A stretch of 64,000 nt of DNA from Sambucus nigra. Lineage: Eukaryota; Streptophyta; Magnoliopsida; Dipsacales; Adoxaceae. The DNA lies in NCBI GenBank assembly GCA_949130495.1, contig OX422214.1:255258187-255322186 (forward strand), written 5' to 3'. A program made the position numbers and the translations under genes. Within the stretch, counting starts at the first letter, position 1; each line of letters starts with the position of its first letter. The notes under the pieces are model-generated. The model worked only from the letters and a program-made list of their open reading frames with translations. It did not search any database and was not told where the DNA came from. Below, piece by piece: positions 10,708 through 23,387 of this stretch.

Positions 10708-13700
10708 TGTAACACCCCATATTTTTTAGGATAAATAATTTATCTAATTTGGAGATTTAGAATTTAAACTAAATTGATGATTTGGAGAAACTATTTAATT
10801 TTGAGAGTTTATTTAAATTGGAAGATTCAATTTATTTGGAGAATTGAGATTTAAATTAATTCGAGTTATTTATTTAAAGAATACATGTGTCGTGAATTAA
10901 TGTTGAAATTTGATATTTTAGTTAAATAACTCGGATGATGATTCTGAGTGTACTGTTGAGTCCACAAGGGTTGAGATAGTCAAAAAAGAGTACCCGGGGA
11001 TAGTAATTGGATCTCGGGGTAATTTTAGGCATAACCGAGTCCACACGGGAGGGTTTGGGCCATTTTAATTTGGACCATAAGCTTAAAAATGGAATTGATG
11101 AAATAAAATATAATTAAGCGAGTTGGGGGCAGCCATAACTCAACGGGAGAAAACCTAAATCTACAGAGGAAGTTTGGGAGAGCAAATTGGGGATATTTTG
11201 GTAGCCAAACTAAATGAAGAGGAGTGTGTTCTTCGTCAAATATTCATCTACAACAAAGGAAATCAGACCCTACGAAATTATCCAGGCAAGTAGTTAAACT
11301 TTCTTTCATTTAAATTGCGGTATTGTGATTCATATCATGGTGGGTGTAAACCATATTCATTTTGGGATTAGTTATTATAGAAAAATTCGTTTTTGGATGG
11401 TATCACGTGTTAAATCTGGGTTTTTGGGATTTAAGCATTAAGGGTGAAATTGATGTTTAATTGATGCGAGAATAATATCATATGAGGCTAGAATATGATT
11501 TAGAATCGAAGACATGTAGAAATTCTTGTTGAATTCGGATTATTGAATAGAATTGAGAATTGTTATGTAAGGGGTATTGAGAAAAACCTAATTTATGAAC
11601 CCTAGAATTTTAATGAAAATCACTGAGGATTAATATCATATATAAGTTTTTGAACATGTTTATAGGTGAAATAAATATGGGAGATAAAGTAATCGAGGTC
11701 TGGATTGAAATTGGAAAGCTTCGGAGTTTAAAAATGGTGGAAAAAGCACTCGGGGAAGATGACTGATATATGGTCGATCGATCGATCGACCCAATTCGTC
11801 GATTGATTAACCCCTTCAGTTATTGTAAATCATGAGATCATATATCTTTTCGTCACGATCGTGTGGGCGCCGACCTCGTATTTTTTTGGATTTGATATGA
11901 TTTTTCTACGATAGGGTGTGCGAGACCGACATCTTTAGGAAGAAATAAATTTGGGTTGTTTGGAGATGTCTGTAGATGAGTGAAGGACTTTGAAAAATTA
12001 TAAAGGAACATTATTTTTTCCTTGGATTAGATAGGTATGAATTCGGGATATGGATTTAGGAGTATTTATAATGAACGACACTCGATAATTTATGTAAACA
12101 ATATACGAACGTATTCGAATGGGAATTTTCGATGAATTTAGCATACGGGCTAGTATCTTAAGGTGAAATTTAATTGATAGAAATTAAATGGAACCTAATA
12201 CTTAGATTTTTATGGGATGAGTATTAAGGACTACTAAATTTAATAAGGTTGTTAAACTTATTAACTAAATTTGGTGAAATGAATTCTAAAAGGTTAAAAT
12301 ACGGACCAATAAAGGGAGTCCGGGCATTTTGGTTGAGTAATACCACTTGGATAAAAATTAATTGAGGTGATAGTAATTAAATTAAGGGTCGGGGTTTTGA
12401 CTCTGTTATTTCTCAAGCTAGTGCTACGGGAGTTAGACACAAATCAGACGGTTTAATTTTTTACATAGATATAAAATAAATTATCAAATAATGACTTTAA
12501 CGAGAGGTGTTAACCTTAATAGTGGATTTTTGTGTAACAAATTCTAAAGGGTGAAGATACGGACCATATGAGTGAGTCGGAGTATTGTTGTTGGGTGACA
12601 CTAATTTAATAAATTAATTAATGTGAAATTGATTAGATTAATCGGTGTAATTTGAAATGTAAAGAATTCGGGGGATGAGCGAACCTATGACTTAGATCAG
12701 TAGGATATGAGTGAATTACCTACTGCACTATTTTAAAGGATAATTGGCACACTTCGAGTAGTGAGGGATACTCGAAAATATACGATGAGACGTATAATTT
12801 AAATTAAATAATATGTAGGATATTTAGGAGATATATATGCTATGTATGGAATATGATATATGTTGTGTGTATACCTATACTGATTTGTATGATTTATTAT
12901 GTGCATGACATACCTACCATACTTACTATCACGGGAGGTTGTAGGAAGAGGACAACCTTGTCTTGTGTGCCTTCGAGGGGATTTAGATTTCGTACCTCAA
13001 GAACATAGGACTGTGAAGACTTATTTGTGAGTTGATAAGTCAGCTGACTATGGGAGATTAGGTATGTGCGTGACCCGTGAGTATGTGAACTATGTTTGCC
13101 TCCAATATGTGTGATTTGTATTGATACGGTTCCAGAGTGATTCGAAATATGTAGTCCTTCATACAGTGCGTGATATACCGGGACTTGATAGTTGAGTATG
13201 CATGCACCGCAGGTTTAGCCTAGGGGTGTTGTATTGTATATATATGATTAGTGTGATAAATATATATATATATACTAGTGACTTATTCTACTACATGTGT
13301 TTTGTAAATGATGTACCAGGACATTATAACCTAGTATACTCACACCGCAACCCAGCTAAGGGGTGTGGTGTTAGTATATATATAACATAGTGATATATGT
13401 ATATGTGTGATTTTATTTTACTGTCTGGGTTTAGTAGAAGAGAAAGACAGTGACATTAAAAATAACTATATTATGGGGAGAAATAAGCATATACTGAGAA
13501 ATTTATAACGGGATAAAAGACATGGAAATTCGGTGACATATTGTATGGGTAATACGTGTGGGTACAATGAGTTAGTATGTGGATGGAGACTTGTTATGGA
13601 TAGTTAAAAGGGGTAGATTAATTAGGAAAGGTATAAGGTAAGCGTTAAGTGTGCACATTACATGAGGGATGAGCTATGTCTTAAGAGAGTGAGACACTAG

Positions 13701-14308
13701 CTTAAATACGAAAAGTGTGCATGCATATTGCAATTTAACTGTTTGCTAAATATTTTCAAAATATTTTACTTGGGCTCTGACCCGTGTCAAAATATTTTCC
13801 AAAACATTTTAGGTCTCCAGCCACAGGGACGCCTAGTTTTAGGATTCTATCCAGGAATGCATAGTTGCAGCTCATGTCGAAGTTGTAGGACTTTGTTATA
13901 GACGCTTCGTTCATTTACTCCTAGTGTTGGAACTTTTCAGTTTAATTTCGGCATGTCACCCTCAGATTTTGTATTTAGTTTACTTATTGGATTTTGTGTA
14001 TCCATGTTATTGTTTCAGTTACTATTGTATGTTATTGTAGAACCGATAGTTGATTCGGGTATCTTGATTTATGGTATTCATCTATGTGGGATTCAGTTAT
14101 TAGTTGTGTTGATGGTTTTATTATCATTTATTTTTTGCCTGTTGTTAATTAATGAAAGATAAAATTTGACACCAGTCTAATTAAATTACTAGGTGGTTAG
14201 TAACTATAAAAAAAATTCGACAGTGATGCTAAGAATGAGCCATATGAGACCAAAGTTTTATTTTGATCATGGACTGGACACCGGTATTTTAGTAGGCGGG
14301 GTGTCAAA
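10708..14308 (+). repeat. Solo gypsy LTR 1 (about 3.6 kb)
   Basis: It begins TGTAACACCCC and ends GGGGTGTCAAA, where the related copy at 14524-17367 ends GGGGTGTCACA. The pentamer TGTAT flanks both sides (10703-10707 and 14309-14313), as expected of a gypsy insertion. It is homologous along its length, with divergence, to the inverted LTR next to it and to the split LTR at 41150/57369: shared blocks include CATACCTACCATACTTACTATCACGGGAGG (near 12907), the GGCTCTGACCCG block (near 13770) and the CCACAGGGACGCC block (near 13820). It contains a (TCGA)n-like palindrome at 11773-11790. Orientation is relative only, since the two ends are nearly symmetrical. No internal element region is attached, so it is probably a product of LTR-LTR recombination. 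Confidence 0.82.
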
Positions 14309-14523
14309 TGTATTTTTTATTTTCTTTCTCTTTGTGATGTAGATTCGTGCAACATTGAACCATAACTGTGAATAAAATCATTGTTTTTCGCTCAGGATTA
14401 TATCTGTTTACTTATTTCCCTAAATTGTTCAATGCATACCAGATTATGCACCAATAAGAAGGCCGAATGAAGGCTAACATTAGGTCTTATCCCAGAATGG
14501 GGTTGATTGAGGGTGAAAAGTAG
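14309..14523 (+). other. Segment between two solo LTRs
   Basis: About 200 bases of AT-rich sequence between two LTR insertions. By position it continues the 3' untranslated part of the Tat-type element whose pol ends near 10615. It carries the TSD of LTR 1 at its left end (TGTAT) and of LTR 2 at its right end (AGTAG). Confidence 0.5.
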
Positions 14524-17367
14524 TGTGACACCCCGACTAATTAAATACCGGATTGCTACTCCTATATTAAATTAATACAAAATGCCAAGTTGGTTCAGTT
14601 CATAGCATCACTGTCGAAAAGCGTTTTAACAATTACTAGCCACATAATATTTAAAAAGTGAGTTGTCAATTTTAATTGAATCGGATTAACATGCAATAGT
14701 TTAGATTATGAAATGCTAACATCACAACCACAACAACAGTCAGAATAAAATAACCATAGGATAATAATGAGTCTGGACGAATACTCCTCTAAGTAATCTG
14801 AATACTGAATACATCCAAATACAAAGCCTGAACCATTAATTCATTACAACCCAAAATCTGATATAAAACTGAATAAGAAAAATGTCTCTAAAGGAAATGG
14901 GGTGACATGCCCAACTGATGAGAAACTCTAATAATAGAATCAAGATCTAAAGTGGAGGCGTCTACTGTCAAGATCCTAAACTTCCACAGCAGCTACGGTA
15001 CGTCACCTGAATAGAACTCCTATGCTTGGTGTCCTTGTGGCTGAGCACCTAAAAGGTTTTTACAAGAAAATATATTTGAAAGCAAACGGGTCAGAGCCCG
15101 ATTGTGAAAACAGTTTAAAAATAGCAAGTGTTTAATATCATTAAACAGTGAATATAAAGTACATGATAGTGTGTGCACTCACATGAGTTCCTCACCTCTC
15201 AACTAATTGTGCGCTCCTATCGTACCCATACCCATTCTAGTTATTCCCATATCTAACTAGTCCAATACAACAATCTAACATTACTATATGATTCATGATT
15301 TAATTCCGGCATCTTCATTTAAACAGAGAGTTTTACTTTTCTTCACAGTTTCCCATATTAGTGCTACTAATTACTACAGATCTTCCATTTTAGCTTTATG
15401 AAATATTGCTATTATTTATACTCACATTTATACGTGACAGTTCATTTCAAATAACAGTATATTATTCTCATCATAAATATACAATACTGGCACCCCGAGA
15501 CTAAGTTGCGGTGCACACAAACTCTGCTATCCAATCCCGATACATCATGTACATAAGGATCACGCATTCCGAATCTCTCAGGAATCATTCTCAAATAACA
15601 ACAATCACAAATAATGGAGGCAAACATAGTTCACATCACATGGGTCACGCACATACCTACGCTCCCACGATCAGCAGACTTATTAACTTCTCAATAAGTC
15701 CTTCTCTGACCTATGTCCTCGAGGTACCAATCTAAATCCACCCGTAGGCACACAAAGATTAGATGGCCCTGATCGAACGTCGACCTCCCATGATAGCAAG
15801 TATGGTAGGTATGTTATACACAAATAACCACATATACTAAGCATTCGCACATCTTAGATATCTCATAATATTAATAGAGGTATACTTCTCATTCTTATAC
15901 CATCATTTAGTGTTATACATTTACAAGTCCCCGATTTATATACATTAAAGTTGTCAACTCTTCTCACGTCGTAATTAGGTTCTCATTTCCTAATCCATAA
16001 AGGTCATCCAGTTTACTACAAGGTTCTACGTTTTACTCCCCATCGTACTCCAATCTCCCAAATATACCCACTAGTCAATAAGGGAAGGTTATTACTCCAT
16101 TGAATAAGTCTACAGGACATTTGAAATAAAATCAGGCCTAAAAGGCCATTCTGTCAACTCGTTAGAAATCTCGTTCGAACGAGGTCGTTCGAATGAAAGG
16201 CTTCGAATGAACTGCCAACTCGTTGGAAGGGATATTGTCATCTCTTTAGAAGTTCGTTCAAACGAGGTCGTTCGAACGACCTGGGCAGGTCTTCTAACGA
16301 GATGGCAGACTATGCCCAGAAATTCCCAAATTCATTTTTCTTCATTCTTTTCTTCTCTAAATCCACCCTAAGGTCATCCCAATAGCATTTTAATGTTCCT
16401 AAACCACTCTAAATCCTCTTAGGTCGTTTCTTAACATATCTTTGGGTTCAATTACTCCAAATCAACATGCAATTTCCATAAATTCCCAAATTTTTCACTC
16501 GAAACCCTATGAACATGAACCTAGAGTTTAAATGAAAATAAATACCCTTTTAATTCCGTTTTCAGGTCATCATAAGTTATGATTTGTATAATGAATTCGT
16601 CCATACTCATTCTACATGCAAATTCCTACCCAAAACACAAGTTTCACATTAATTCCATTGGGTGTTATTCATCAAAATTTCCAAGACATAAACAGTTTTC
16701 TACACTACACATGGAGGAAATATTCAATGCAAATAATGACATCAAAACACTTGCCTTAGATTCGTTCTCTGAATTGATGTTGGTGAATGAAGGTTGATTT
16801 TCCCCTTTCTCTACAGAATTCTTCCAAGGATGGTGATGGTGGTTGGAGGTTTCTTTTGGAACCTCTTCAAACTCCTCCTTTAACTCTCGTAGCCCTCTAA
16901 CTTACCAAATGCTGATAATGGGCTTAGTGGGTTATTTTAAAATATCTAAATTAACACTAAAATTCGTGGGTCTTAATTCCCATATTTTTAAAATTACCCC
17001 TAAAAGTGCCCCGGGACCCAAACTAAACCCCCGGCTAGTGTTTTCTGACTATTTCGACCCTTCCGGACACGTTGGCGCACTCAAAATGACCATTCGGTTG
17101 ATAAAAATATAATTCACTTTTTAATTTAAATAATTTCATTTCTGACGTGACTAACACACGCATCCCAACTAAATTTCCAAATTGTCGTATTTCTGCCTGG
17201 CGATAATTTTAATATTTTCAATACTCATGAAATTTTCAATTTTAATATCATAATCAAATACCAACTCACATCTCGCTAGTATTTATATCCGAATTAATTC
17301 TCAATTAATTCTCATTTAATTCAATTAATCCTTTAAATAAAAATCAATAAAATTACGGGGTATTACA
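14524..17367 (-). repeat. Solo gypsy LTR 2 (2844 bp), inverted relative to LTR 1
   Basis: On the plus strand it begins TGTGACACCCCG and ends CGGGGTATTACA, with the pentamer AGTAG directly on both sides (14519-14523 and 17368-17372). Read on the minus strand it matches LTR 1: TGTAATACCCCG start, GGTCAGAGCC-type block near 15090 and CCTCCCATGATAGCAAGTATGG near 15785. It carries palindromes TCGTTCGAACGA at 16171-16182 and GTCGTTCGAACGAC at 16267-16280 where LTR 1 and LTR 3 have GATC-centred ones. Short open frames inside are not credible as genes. Confidence 0.9.
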
Positions 17368-17372
17368 AGTAG

Positions 17373-20300
17373 CGCAATGTTAGTACGCCAATCGTTGTTT
17401 CATTTCACCTCCTCAATACAAAAACCTAAACTGTTGACTACACTCGTTTAAGGGACTAGAGAAGACAATCCAGGTATCGAATCCATAGAGAAGTGTGTCT
17501 AGACTTTAATTGGGGTATTACTTCTCAATAAAAGTGTAAAAGATAATTGTTAACAAAAGAAAAGATAATACTAGGCATGTGTTTAAACTACACCTCGAGT
17601 TAATTAGTATAAATGGTTACATGGAAATACAAGTCTACCAAGATTAAATCTCATTTCATCAATTAATTAAATATAGAGTTGTCACCCCCTAAATTGTCAT
17701 AAAAGCCTACTATGATTTTAGCGTCAACAAATACCATAAAAATTACACACGCAAGGTCGTAAATACGGCGTATACATGATACACACCTTTAAATCTCATA
17801 GGCGTAAAAGCAAGAACAACCCAATCGAACTAAACTCATAAAACCCATCACTAAAGCAAAGCAACCAAATCAACCCAAGGTGTGTTCAATCAATCACAAC
17901 CTAAACTAAGTTAGCTAGAAGGCATGTAAAATGACATTAATTAAATGAAAGCAAGTAAACCTAGTTAATAAAATAAGAAAACTAAATAACACAACAAGAA
18001 ATAAACAATCGAAGCTAGGATTAAAGTTGAAGAAGATTAATAGTGTTTTACAAACTAAAGTGGGTAAAGCCCTATGAGAGAGATAAGAAAAACCCAAAAT
18101 CCCCTCCAAATCCTCTTCTCCAACCTAAGAACTAAATCTAACAAGATAAAAACTCATGACTGAAAGATATTATAATATATGTCTTCAAATACACAAAACC
18201 CACTTACATAGTAAGTGGTAAAAGAAATAAATGGAAAATAAATGAGTTGCCCTAAGTGGTTTTGGTGTTGTCCTTCCTTCGTGAGAAATTACGTAACTTC
18301 TTTGTCAATGATAGGAATTGCGCACCGTGAGTGGACACGCGAAGATGACTCAGAGGGATGCAACTTTCGTGAAGACATTGGGCTAGAAACACAAATTATA
18401 AGATTACCAAAATGCCCCTGTGCGTATAATTATTGACGAAACTTCCTCGGAACACTACCGAACTTCACACTAAGAACCCTAATACCTATAAAAGCGCAGT
18501 TATACCTCGCAAAACATGTAAACATATAAAATAGAGGTTGTCTAGTTAACGAGCATAAATATAGAAATTAAGGTACCCAAAGGGGCTAAAATGCATAAGT
18601 ATAGAGGGTGAATATATGCACTATTCGAGTCAAATCACCCCCTAAAATACACATTGATGGTCCCTGGCAACGAAATACGAAGAAAGAAGGACTAAAATTA
18701 AACCACAAGAAAGGTGAAATGTACAAAGGAGATAAATACCACTTTCATGGGGCGAACGATTGCATTTAAGATATGCAATAAGCCGTTAAATCCCTAGGTT
18801 ACCCTAGTAGACGAGTGTTGTCTCTTGAGGGTTTTTAGGGATAAAACCGACAAACATCAAATTTCCTCAAAATATACCCAACCAACTAATATGCCAAGCT
18901 CAACAACAACAAAATATTTCAACATATTATGAATAAATCAAAAGAGACTTTTGTCCAATAATCCAAAACTATTAACATTAAAAGAATAACTATACGGAAT
19001 TAAAACCTCAAATGTGAATGGTGTGCATCCACATGAAAAAGCATTGATTCGGTAAAAACGCCTATAGCTCGAATAAATATTTAAGCAAGCTTCCACTTAA
19101 TCCTCCCTAGATATAACACTCAACAAATAAAAGTGTTCGGTGTGGGGTGTAACACACAGGACATGTGGGCATAATGAGTAAATGTAAATGGAAACTAAGC
19201 CGCATGCATATATAAAATGAAAAATGTATAGTCTTAATGAAAGGATATCATCATTAATGTGGTGAAATGAATTTTCACATATCATCGCAATTATTTAAAC
19301 TTTTGAATTACAATCACCTTAGGATCACATAGGATCTTTATAGGGTTGTAATGTAGGTTTGGGGTTAAGGTTATGAAATGAAGGGAATATGTACATATTC
19401 AAAGGTGCTTGGGGATGAAACACTTGGAATAATGGAAAATTGTGGACAATATCAAATTTGGAAAATATTTTCTATAATAAGTATTGAATATAACATTGGA
19501 AAGTGACAAAGGTTATTGAACACTATATACAATGTGTGAATACTTTCACTTTCTTTTGTTTTCTTCTTTTTCCCATATTTTTCTTTTTACTTTTTTCACT
19601 TTTTTTTCTTTTTCTTTTGTTTTTTCACTTCACTTTTTTCCTCACTTTTTCACTCTCACATGCTTAATTTCTACCCCATAACAATAACATCATTCAATCC
19701 CAAGTAACCTTCTAAACACAGGTATGGGAGGTAATATGTATGGTATATAACTCCAATTTGGAGTTGGTTAAGGGGTTTTTTGGGCAATGAAATGAAAGGC
19801 TATATTTAGTCTCAAAGGGGTTGACTAGGAAAATATATAAGGCCAGGTCAAGGTCAATATGGGTAATATAACAAAGAGGGACTATAATCCTTTCCTGAAA
19901 TTTACGCAATTCTCGAGTCAAAACAACTTTAAAAATCCTGCTCAAGTAATACATTTCAAAATATGAACTCAATTCATTAACTACGGAATAAAAGAGTAGT
20001 GAGATTACCAACAAATTTAACATTTTCAAGAAGGAAAGAATGGTGTAGAAACACTCGCAAACGAAGAAAAACATAAAGCTCGTTCGGTTTTAGTGTACAC
20101 AAAGTAACAAAAAGATACCAAGTTATAATTGTCCTACCAAATCATTTATAAAATATGCTCAAGTGGTCATGGGTTTTCAAGGTTGCATTTATTCTCAATA
20201 TTAAAAAATTTCTGGACTGAAGTTTAATAACATGAGAGAGATATAAAATGCCTCATAGAATTAGCAATTAGATGGGGCAGTTATTGAATTTATCATAGGA

Positions 20301-21492
20301 ATTAAGGCAAAAGGCCCAAGAAAGAGAAAACAAATAAAGAAAATAATTTTTGAAATTTTTGAGTTTATTTTTTTTATTTTTTTATTTTTCTATTTAGTAA
20401 ATATAATTAATAAATATAAACATGACTCACGATGATAAAATAGAAATCGAGATGACTAATTACACCCCCTAACTTGAAACGCATATTGTCCTCAATCAAA
20501 TTAGAGACAATATAAAAAAGCGAGGGATAGAAATAAATCACCATAATTTGGAGCGATCCCCGAGGTAGTCAACGTGTGCCCTATACAAACAAAAGTATTT
20601 ACACAGATATTAAGTCAGAAGAAATTATGTCGTAAGTCACAATAATCTATAGGGGTTGAAGTGAAAATATTGGATAAATTGATGGTGAACATTTGAATTT
20701 ATAAAAATAGAGGGTCACACACATCAAAATCCAATAAATAACCAACAACTACATTATCAGTTCAGATCCCATAATTTCACAAAACAACTTAATACAATAG
20801 AAAGAAAGAAAGAAACAAAAAAAAACTAAATGGAAATAAATTCCCATTACAACAACAATCCTAAAAAATGGGGACCACTAGAGGATCCCGGTTTCACCCC
20901 CCACATCCGGCACATGATCAAGGTCCCACCAACAGTCTCTTTTGATTCTGAAAATAGGCGTGAAACCCCTCATTTCTCCTTTCAGACTAGAACCCCTTGA
21001 ATCCCCGGGATGGCACACACTTGGTGCATATTTTTTTTATCTTGGCCATTTCAACCTACAAGACAATAATTAGGCAAGATAAGAAAAATTGTAAAGCGCA
21101 ATTCAAGTTAGTCGGTGAACAAGTTAAAATGGCATGTGCGAGTGTGTGAAACCAGTTGAAAACATACCACATTGCGAAAAAATGTGTCGACGTGCGACAA
21201 CGAGTGAAAAATACGCAAGTGTATGCTAAAAATTTTGAAAAAAATTGATTTAGGCATTTTAGCGAATACTTGGTGTGCACAATGTGGTATAAGGGTGTGT
21301 GAACGCTAATTCAAAATACAACATTCATCGAAAGGCACAGATGGATGATCAGAAACTTGTTTATTTCATTAATAAGAAATTACAGTACGAATTACATAAG
21401 AAAAAGGAACGGATAACTCCCTTCCCCCTACTACCATAAAAAGCTAGATAAAATCCCCCATATCTGTTACATAAATAAACTCCCCAAGAGTC
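17373..21492. other. AT-rich intergenic spacer, probably retroelement untranslated sequence
   Basis: I find no gene here. On the minus strand around 20455-20500 the sequence reads TTGATTGAGGACAATATGCG followed by TTAGGGGGTG, a type of spacer I associate with Athila/Tat-like gypsy elements; this is recollection, not proof. A long pyrimidine-rich tract (CTTTTTT/TTTCTTTT) lies at about 19555-19660. Open frames are short and without recognisable motifs. Confidence 0.4.
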
Positions 21493-22782
21493 CTACCCAC
21501 AGCTACCAGAAGAGCCTACACCCTCATCATCTACATCTTGAGGACCCCAAGTTTCCCCTGCCTGAATAGAGTATCGCAAACATTCCATGGATCGATGAGC
21601 CTTAACCATCTTCGAAAAGACCACAACACCCCCTTCCATGGAATCAGATAAAATAAACAACCGTTCACCAGTCTCCACTGCCAACATCTTGCTGACTACT
21701 TTCCTCCATAACCACTTCATATAATCTTTGGGGACCTGGAAAACCTTCCCAATAGACTGGGAGGGACGGGCCGACGGACGCCGATTTTCCCACAAAGATC
21801 CAAGCAACAAACGTAAGCGCTCAGTCAAATCTTCTACCGGAAAGAAATTTGAGGTCCGAGGGGGCACGTCTTGTGCCCAGCCAAATTGGCGCAGAAGCGG
21901 CCAAGGGAAATAAAAAGAGGTCTGTCTAAGACCAACCAGCCGCACATATGAATACTCTCCTAGCTCCAAGACTGGCTGCAATTGTCCCCACCAAGGCACT
22001 GACCAATACAACCCACGAGCCCCATGCTCCACAAGCCAATTTTCCCAATTCTCAACATGCATGCCAACAGGGATGAAGTAGCGCGAAAAGAAGTTCGGTA
22101 CAGTCGACAAGGGATACTCTGGAGGAGTCCCCAAACAGAATCTTTCAGACAACCACATGAACAGCATCACAAGGCTACCCCTCAAAAAGTCAGAATGACC
22201 TTCTCTCCAGGCATCCAGGCTATTCAGAGTCTCCGCTAATATCACCGCCGCAGGATTGCGACGGTATGACATCCATGAAATAATGGCTGCAAGTTGTGGG
22301 TCCACTTGCACTTCCCCAGTCACCAATAGCAATTTGAAAATTAGGCCCAGAACAACGGCTCCAGTATAGCCAGCATCACCTACTTCCCACAAATGCACGG
22401 ACTGTAACACCGCCGGGAGGGAGAACATTCCTCCGATAACCAATGACCTGGCCGCCGAAGGCGAGATATAAAGAAGACTGGCCAACAAATCCCTAGGGGG
22501 GCGGGAAAATTCGGGTAAAGCCGCGGCAACACTAGGATTCACACCCAGTATGGCAGAAAATTCCTCGTAAGTAGGACAAACTTCTTCCAACCCAAAGTGG
22601 AATACATGGTCTTCGGGGTACCAAAATTGTACCACCGCTCTCAGCATATTCCACTCAATAGGTCGATTACGCCACAAGGAGACTCGGCGCATGTTGAAAG
22701 CATCGTAGTCAACATTATAAGAGCACATTGATTCCAGGGCTTCTAGGTAATTGGCAAACTCAATGCTATCAGGGAGAGCCAT
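21493..22782 (-). CDS. DUF7745-like protein, transposon-associated plant gene (429 aa)
   Basis: An uninterrupted frame of 429 codons starts at ATG (MALPDSIEFANYLEALES) and ends in a glycine/serine-rich tail. The core matches what I recall of the plant DUF7745 family: a hydrophobic helix then FWYPEDHVFHFG (residues about 66-77), PTYEEFSAILGV (about 83-94), a middle stretch with GAVVLGLIFKLLLV, the hallmark PAAVILAETLNSLDAWREG (about 180-198), and a Trp-rich second half (ENWENWLVEHG, WSVPWWGQL). Such proteins have no known catalytic function and are repeatedly found inside or beside plant transposable elements, like plant mobile domain genes. No signal peptide or membrane anchor is evident. It lies in the same direction as, and about 600 bp downstream of, the PMD pseudogene. 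Its intactness among dead elements is notable. It may be an exon of a longer gene or an antisense accessory ORF of a Tat-type element. Confidence 0.75.
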   Translation of the reverse strand: MALPDSIEFANYLEALESMCSYNVDYDAFNMRRVSLWRNRPIEWNMLRAVVQFWYPEDHVFHFGLEEVCPTYEEFSAILGVNPSVAAALPEFSRPPRDLLASLLYISPSAARSLVIGGMFSLPAVLQSVHLWEVGDAGYTGAVVLGLIFKLLLVTGEVQVDPQLAAIISWMSYRRNPAAVILAETLNSLDAWREGHSDFLRGSLVMLFMWLSERFCLGTPPEYPLSTVPNFFSRYFIPVGMHVENWENWLVEHGARGLYWSVPWWGQLQPVLELGEYSYVRLVGLRQTSFYFPWPLLRQFGWAQDVPPRTSNFFPVEDLTERLRLLLGSLWENRRPSARPSQSIGKVFQVPKDYMKWLWRKVVSKMLAVETGERLFILSDSMEGGVVVFSKMVKAHRSMECLRYSIQAGETWGPQDVDDEGVGSSGSCG

Positions 22783-23353
22783 CTGGCAAGACTAAGAAAT
22801 AGTAGGCAAGTAGATAAGGATGCAAAGGTGTGATGAAAATACTCCACCCTTACCCCTTGTTTATACTTGATAACTCTCACAAAAGACATAATCCTTGCAG
22901 AAATCGAAGGAATCCTACCCCACAAGGTACTAAAGGCTGAAGAGGGTACCAATCAAAGCTTTCAATTGATAGGACTGGACTGAACTGCCGATAGGCAGGC
23001 TAGGGTGATTGTCGATCGGAAACCCCCCATTTTGGGAAATTTCCTCCTTTCCTCTTTTGTCAAATCAGAAAACTCAATGAAAATAAATCGATATTCTCAA
23101 AAGAATTTTAAGAATCCTATTATCTCCTTATAGGATTTCCCTTTTTAATTAAAACTTTCCTGCGAAAAATTCCTAAAATATTCCTTTTTATGGTCTCAGC
23201 AATAAAGTAAAAAGCGCATATGCATCCATTCATTCATCATTAATAAAAGAAAATAAAAAACTCCATTGCATTGCATATATCTGTTTTCTGTGTTACATCA
23301 TTTTGCAGGAAATAAAGAAAAAGCCAAAAACAACGGGACTCAGCCCGAACCCA

Positions 23354-23382
<29 letters not shown>
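22783..23382 (-). other. Region between the DUF7745-like ORF and the PMD pseudogene
   Basis: AT-rich, no confident coding. It must hold the promoter of the DUF7745-like ORF and the 3' end of the PMD gene if both are independent genes. A (TC)n microsatellite marks the right edge. I see no convincing TATA box. Confidence 0.4.

Positions 23383-23384
<2 letters not shown>
23357..23384. repeat. (TC)n microsatellite
   Basis: About fourteen TC dinucleotides directly after the stop codon of the last PMD exon (minus-strand reading). Confidence 0.9.

Positions 23385-23387
<3 letters not shown>

Noticed and set aside
13953..14162. 69-codon hydrophobic frame resembling a small membrane protein.
   Set aside because: It lies in the U/R-like end of solo LTR 1, is AT-rich and has no homologous frame in the related LTRs as far as I can see.
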